Origin: Phoronis ovalis
Taxonomy: Eukaryota; Phoronida; Phoronidae
Length of the DNA: 11,746 bases
Assembly (NCBI GenBank): GCA_028565635.1
Contig: JAOXYB010028156.1
Span: 3,565-15,310, forward strand
Direction: 5' to 3'
The position numbers were made by a program, and so were the translations under genes. The notes below the pieces were generated by a model. That model had not been told where the DNA came from. It saw nothing but the letters and a program-made list of their open reading frames with translations, and did no database searches. Of this stretch, positions 7,829-11,746 are shown piece by piece (position 1 is the stretch's first letter; every line of letters starts with the position of its first letter).

Positions 7829-10800
7829 CTAAATAAAATGTAAAAATACAATAATTAAAGTTAATAAAGATGTTAGAACTATCCTGCACACTGAATGGAC
7901 CATTTCACACTGCATTTCCATATTTCACAACAAGCAACAAAAATATCGCATAAGCAGGATACAAGAGTCCATCCAAAGTTCACGCAATATAAAATAGAAT
8001 ATTTGTCAATAGAATGGTGTTAAGTCTATTGCAAAATAAATAAGGCATAATAAAATTCTTTCAAAACAGTCAAAAGAGAAAAAGATATACTGTCAGTTCA
8101 TAATTCAAGTTGTTATCCTGTAGTAAAAAATGGATTTTTAGCAAATTTTACATATTGCGTGTCAGTCTGCTTCTAGTAGATGAACCTATAACTAGAAAGT
8201 TCTTAGTGTGATTACCTCATAATCTCATTATACAGATACACAATTCAAACGCACAAAGCAGCAGTGCACAGAAAGAACAGAATAAGGTCAGCACCTATTG
8301 GACATTATCTGCTAAACTTGTGCAACATAACATTTACAAACTTTGTTCCATTTTTATACGTATCACAAAATAGTGAATGGGTATATAATTGTACGCTTTA
8401 ATGCATCGTTGGCATCGTCCCCATCGCCTGTAATGACTAATCTGCCTCGCAATGACAGCTTCAGTTTTTATCAGAACAGCTTTATATTTAGCTTAGCATA
8501 AATATTCATCAATTCTGAAGTTGACTTGGATTTTCCAGGACCGACAACCATATAGTTACTGTTTTTGTACACAACAACGTTAAATCCTCACAAAAAGGCA
8601 AAGTGCAGTAACTTTCAGTCAGCAACTAATCAAATGTTCTGGTAATTTATCTTAGTTGACAAGAAAGGGAGCAATGATTCGGGTACTAAATTGAATCAAA
8701 ACGTATGCAGTCAGACCCCCAGTAAAGATCGGTGATTATTAGTGATGTGTACTTACCCAGACAAGGCACTTGAAACTGTGTCAGCTAGTTGTTTAGTCGT
8801 TCTTATTGGTCCAAATGAGTGACGAGTATCAATAATTGCACGTGCTATTTGCTGAGCTTTTTTTTCCTCTCCATATTTCTTCAGAATTTTATACAATCCA
8901 TTTTCATCCATGTTATTTACAACATCATACGTCGAGATTTGATTGGAATCTCTGAAATGGAAAAGATATATATTAATAGTAGGTATGCTACAATTGCACT
9001 TAATTTCTGTGGACATTACCCATACTTTATTAAGCAGATATATCCTTATATTCATAAAATCTATAAATAATTTGTAACAATGTGCAACTGTGACAAAAAA
9101 GGTTGTACAGTACAAAAGTCTTCCGAATTTAGGAATTCAAAGTTTTATCTTTTTCATCAAATTCATTTGACATACGTTTTATGTACGCATACAAGATTCT
9201 GCTTACCTGTCTCCATCCATTCTCATATCTAGAGGTCCATTCTTTGAAATAGAGAATCCTCGTTCACCACGATCAAACTGCATAGAACTTGCACCAACAT
9301 CAAACAAAAATCCTGACACCAATCCTGGACTGACACCATAGGAATTAAGAAGGCGTGGAAGGTCTGTAAATCTTCCCAGAAGTGGAGTCATGCTAAAAAT
9401 GGATCAACAGGTGCAGTGTAATAGTCTTAGCAATCTGAATGGAAAAAACTTGTTACTTTTAATAGTAGAGGAGGTGACTGATAATAGGCCATATTGTACT
9501 TTTCAAAAATTACTTAATTTAGTGCACATGATAATGGTGTTACCTACTACATGTGGCATAAGGTCACAATTGATGTAACTGCAGCAGTGTGCAAAGGACC
9601 ATAGGCACAGTTTTTACAATTAGTGTCCGGAAGTGCTGGCTGTGTTCACTCTTATAGCATTTATATGACGATGTTAGCCACTTGCTGAATATTAAAGTTA
9701 AGATAATACTGATTTTAAGTAAATAACTAAAGCTTCTGAGGATAAACAAGCAACATTACATTAGTTAATAGCCTATTTGCACGCACTTGGTCAAGCCACC
9801 AGTCTCAGACCCAAACGATCCCAGCATGTCACTTTCTGTGAATGAACAATGACGTAGTTCTGCGTGCGCTCACGTGATTCATTCACAAAACGCATCCTTC
9901 ATGTGCTCAGCAAAAACCAACAAAAAAAAATCTTCTGTGACATAAGAAATACCCTCCCTTTTGTAAGCATATCAATCCAACTATTTATTAATATTTTTTT
10001 AATTGTGACATTTTCACTGGTTAAAGCTTTTTAAAGTCAGATTAAAAAAAAAAAAAGCTTTGTGTATAACATAAGGATGCCAGTATTGAAAGGTCTGACT
10101 GTAGCACCCTCAAGTGCATGCAAATAGTCTATTGACCTCAAAGTGTGAGCAACATCTACATACCCATGATGTTGAACAGCCATTTTCTGTGCTAAATGAA
10201 AGGCAGTGGGATCTCGGTCTAGTACAAACAGTTTGGCTCCAGGGGCCCTGCGCAGTAACTCTTCGGTATGACCTCCTGCACCAAATGTCATGTCTACATA
10301 AGTCTATAAGAAAACACTGATTTTTTGAAAGTATTGATACTGTTTCCTCCACAAGAGGTCATCCATAAAATACATACCCAAGCAGCATCAGAAACACACG
10401 TGTGAGTGATTCTACTGTATGTTTTTTCAGTCTTGGATACAGAATCAAATTATTGCAGTAATTTTAGGAAAACATCCTCCAAAGCACAGAACCAAAATGA
10501 AAATGACCTGATACAGAATGTTAAATTTCAATCTTTCCAAAAACACAGTATAATTGGCAAAACTGCATTTTCGAACTTTCTCACCGGGTGCATTTTGAAA
10601 TTTACTAATTTATACCGGACAGGAAAGCTCTTTTATCTCGTAAAATTCCTACTCAAATCCTTTTTGGGGAAAAATTCATATTATGTTTTTAACCTGTTTC
10701 CACTTTGATGTACAAGGTTCTCTTTTTTTCCAAAAACTGTTGCTATAATTTGATTTTTCATCCATTGCAAAATGAACAGTAGAAATTATAGTATGTGATT

Positions 10801-11088
10801 GCTTTGCACGGACTATCAATGTCGTTCACACTGCATTCTTACCTTGTCATTTTGTGGATTTAAGCAATCAATAGCTTCAGATAGGTAAACTGGTATATGG
10901 TACCTTTCTGGTTTATCATCGTTGTCCTTTATTGAAAGGTTACAAGGTGTGGAACTTGCGATATTTTGTGCATCACTATTTAGTAGTACGTTACTTTTTG
11001 TCTCACAATGTGTATTCACACAGAGTTGTCGGTTTAACTGTTTATGGCACTGCCTGAAGATCTTTGAACATAGATTTATAACTGACAT
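7435..11088 (-). CDS. METTL15: Mitochondrial 12S rRNA N4-cytidine methyltransferase METTL15 (RsmH/MraW family)
   Basis: The product transfers a methyl group from S-adenosylmethionine to N4 of a cytidine in the decoding region of mitochondrial small-subunit rRNA; in mammals this helps small-subunit assembly. The CDS joins 11088-10843, 10303-10164, 9392-9207, 8951-8757 and 7828-7435 on the minus strand, giving 386 residues (human protein about 407). Family signatures appear in order: [15 protein letters not shown], the SAM-binding [32 protein letters not shown] followed by [49 protein letters not shown] and the C-terminal [12 protein letters not shown]. The N-terminal 25 residues are rich in Lys/Arg/Gln and lack acidic residues, as in a mitochondrial presequence. 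The ATG at 11088 is the first in frame after a TAG at 11124-11122 and has A at -3. No broken motif is seen. Confidence 0.95.
7829..8756 (-). other. METTL15 intron 4 (phase 2), containing one dispersed repeat copy
   Basis: This is a GT-AG intron of 928 bases with donor gtaagt and acceptor ttatttag. It is AT-rich with no coding signal; the only structure I recognise is a repeat copy at about 8445-8560. Confidence 0.86.
8445..8560 (+). repeat. Dispersed single copy of the LGR-intron repeat
   Basis: The stretch gcaatgacagcttcag, continuing as tttttatcagaacagc, matches the start of the tandem unit, including the preceding gcaatg seen near 1563. Its first 18 bases from 8455 are identical to the copy at 950. 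Further on, ttgacttggat and tttccaggacc align with ttgacctggat and cttccaagatgg. The copy has the same plus-strand orientation as the cluster, and is therefore antisense to METTL15. Confidence 0.7.
8757..8951 (-). CDS. METTL15: METTL15 exon 4: helical insert domain
   Basis: The acceptor ccatttcag ends at 8952. The exon encodes [19 protein letters not shown], then [18 protein letters not shown] and [16 protein letters not shown], matching the YGEExxAxxIAxAI stretch of the helical domain inserted in the RsmH methyltransferase fold. The donor is a perfect gtaagt (8756-8751), leaving phase 2. Confidence 0.93.
8952..9206 (-). other. METTL15 intron 3 (phase 2)
   Basis: This is a short GT-AG intron of 255 bases with donor gtaagc and acceptor ccatttcag. 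It is AT-rich and I see nothing else in it. Confidence 0.88.
9207..9392 (-). CDS. METTL15: METTL15 exon 3: DVGASSMQ and GPLDMRMD motifs
   Basis: The acceptor catttttag precedes C-ATG. The exon encodes [17 protein letters not shown], then [20 protein letters not shown] and [11 protein letters not shown], the region lining the SAM and target-base pocket in this family. The donor is gtaagc from 9206. It ends in phase 2, and AG plus A of the next exon restores Arg. Confidence 0.93.
9393..10163 (-). other. METTL15 intron 2 (phase 2), with two short inverted repeats
   Basis: This GT-AG intron of 771 bases has donor gtatgt and acceptor catttttag. It contains a perfect 10-base inverted repeat at 9837-9846 and 9878-9887 enclosing a CpG-richer core with TGACGTA and CACGTG. 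A second 10-base inverted repeat (aaagcttttt at 10023-10032 against 10052-10061) flanks a poly(A) run. No gene is seen. Confidence 0.82.
10164..10303 (-). CDS. METTL15: METTL15 exon 2: SAM-binding motif
   Basis: The acceptor cttatag precedes ACT (Thr). The exon encodes [13 protein letters not shown], the glycine-rich SAM motif, then [12 protein letters not shown] and [11 protein letters not shown] placed the donor at gtatgt (10163 downward) because it leaves two bases that complete a Gly codon with the first base of exon 3 and joins smoothly to MTPLLGRF. The frame stays open past this donor to about 10037, so the boundary rests on the consensus donor and family alignment. Confidence 0.88.
10304..10842 (-). 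other. METTL15 intron 1 (phase 0)
   Basis: This is a GT-AG intron of 539 bases. On the plus strand it holds a 100-codon open frame (10406-10708) that I judge to be chance. No RNA gene or repeat is evident. Confidence 0.85.
10843..11088 (-). CDS. METTL15: METTL15 exon 1: start codon, presequence, N-terminal family motif
   Basis: This exon encodes 82 complete codons from ATG (11088-11086) to NPQNDK and ends in phase 0 at donor gtaaga. The first part ([17 protein letters not shown]) looks like a mitochondrial targeting sequence. A low-complexity linker follows, then [16 protein letters not shown], the family's N-terminal hallmark. The start context is accacgATG. Confidence 0.9.
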
Positions 11089-11746
11089 CGTGGTCAAGTG
11101 ATAATCATACAACAGATATGACTACCATACATTTTATAATTGATCTGTAAAACAAGAAAAAAAATTTAAACTTGGCAATCAAATTATGACAATATATTGA
11201 CAATATAATTCCGCTACCGGCCTTTGCTTTGTCAGTCCTAAGGCTATTTTTGTTTGATGGTACATTCTGCGAAAAAGGGTGACTTATAGCCGACACTGTT
11301 CCTGTTTGTTTATAAACTGTAAGTTTTGTATCCTTCTGTCCATTTGTTATTGATAATCCTTTCATCGATCAACTAACTGTAGTCACACATGTTACTCATG
11401 ACTATAATTCATCATTTGGATCATCTGGCCTTTTCCGTGTTGCACCGAGAAACTACTATACTGAGTGAACGATGGAAAAGGTTGAGGAGTTCCGAATATC
11501 TTTCATTACTCAGACAGGGAACCAGTCTAAGATTGTTAGAAGTTGTGATCTACAGAATGTCATAAGTTATGGTTACTGATTGTTATTTTTACATGGAACG
11601 ATGTATCACAAGTTACGTTGTTGCATACATCCGATCGATAGTACTGTGTGGCACGTAGTGTTGTTCGTTGCAATAAACGCAAAATGATTTACATGCCATG
11701 AAACACGAGACGGGATAAAAATAGTAAATGTACAAGACAATGGCTA
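11089..11746 (-). promoter_or_regulatory. 5' flank of METTL15, presumed promoter region
   Basis: This 658-base stretch lies upstream of the METTL15 ATG and must contain its 5' UTR and probably its promoter. No TATA box is convincing. From about 11430 CpG dinucleotides become more frequent (13 in 11401-11746 by hand count), as expected for an unmethylated promoter in an otherwise CpG-depleted genome. A 35-codon plus-strand frame (11472-11579) lies inside it but resembles nothing I know. An upstream 5' UTR exon cannot be excluded. Confidence 0.5.

Noticed and set aside
10023-10061. Inverted repeat aaagcttttt around a poly(A) run as a hairpin RNA
   Set aside because: It is short, AT-only apart from the GC at its centre, and easily produced by chance in an A/T-rich intron.
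10406-10708. 100-codon plus-strand open frame inside METTL15 intron 1, near a tttttcag acceptor-like site
   Set aside because: It resembles no family I know, is low in complexity (Asn/Lys/Phe-rich), lies antisense within an intron, and has no clear partner exon.
11105-11365. Minus-strand open frame just upstream of METTL15 as an N-terminal extension
   Set aside because: It is in a different frame from the METTL15 start, and an in-frame TAG at 11124-11122 precedes the ATG at 11088.
11472-11579. 35-codon plus-strand frame beginning MEKVEEFRISF, as first exon of a divergent gene
   Set aside because: No strong donor follows within it, it resembles nothing I recognise, and it is too short to support alone.

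Overview
The window is animal nuclear DNA: AT-rich, with two protein genes split by GT-AG spliceosomal introns, one of them a mitochondrial rRNA methyltransferase of nuclear type and the other a leucine-rich-repeat GPCR. The receptor sequence resembles invertebrate type B LGRs (the bursicon-receptor/rickets class) more than vertebrate LGR4/5/6 or the glycoprotein-hormone receptors. The source is therefore most likely an invertebrate bilaterian. A lophotrochozoan such as a mollusc would fit, but nothing here fixes the phylum.

Plus strand, 11-5448: the 3' part of the LGR gene. Four exons (11-238, 544-723, 2392-2523, 3662-5448) encode the end of the hinge region, all seven transmembrane helices and an unusually long cytoplasmic tail of about 485 residues. 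The leucine-rich-repeat ectodomain lies upstream, outside the window. Every junction seen is phase 1. The 1.67-kb second intron is largely filled by a degenerate tandem repeat (about 950-2117), and a further copy lies in an intron of the other gene.

5449-7434: 3' UTRs and intergenic DNA between two convergent genes. It holds candidate poly(A) signals for both strands and a possible small fold-back element at 6927-7132.

Minus strand, 11088-7435: a METTL15 (RsmH/MraW family) gene that appears complete in five coding exons (11088-10843, 10303-10164, 9392-9207, 8951-8757, 7828-7435). It encodes a 386-residue protein with a basic, probably mitochondrial, N-terminus and all the family signature motifs. 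Upstream, at 11.1-11.75 kb, lies its 5' flank. This flank is visibly less depleted in CpG than the LGR intron.

The two genes have no obvious functional link: one is a surface hormone receptor, the other a mitochondrial ribosome assembly enzyme. The parts that deserve a second look are the receptor tail, with four reiterated tyrosine motifs and clusters of basic-serine sites, and the intronic repeat family. I did not find evidence of a clearly new multi-gene system. All exon boundaries were placed by eye from splice signals, reading frame and family resemblance.
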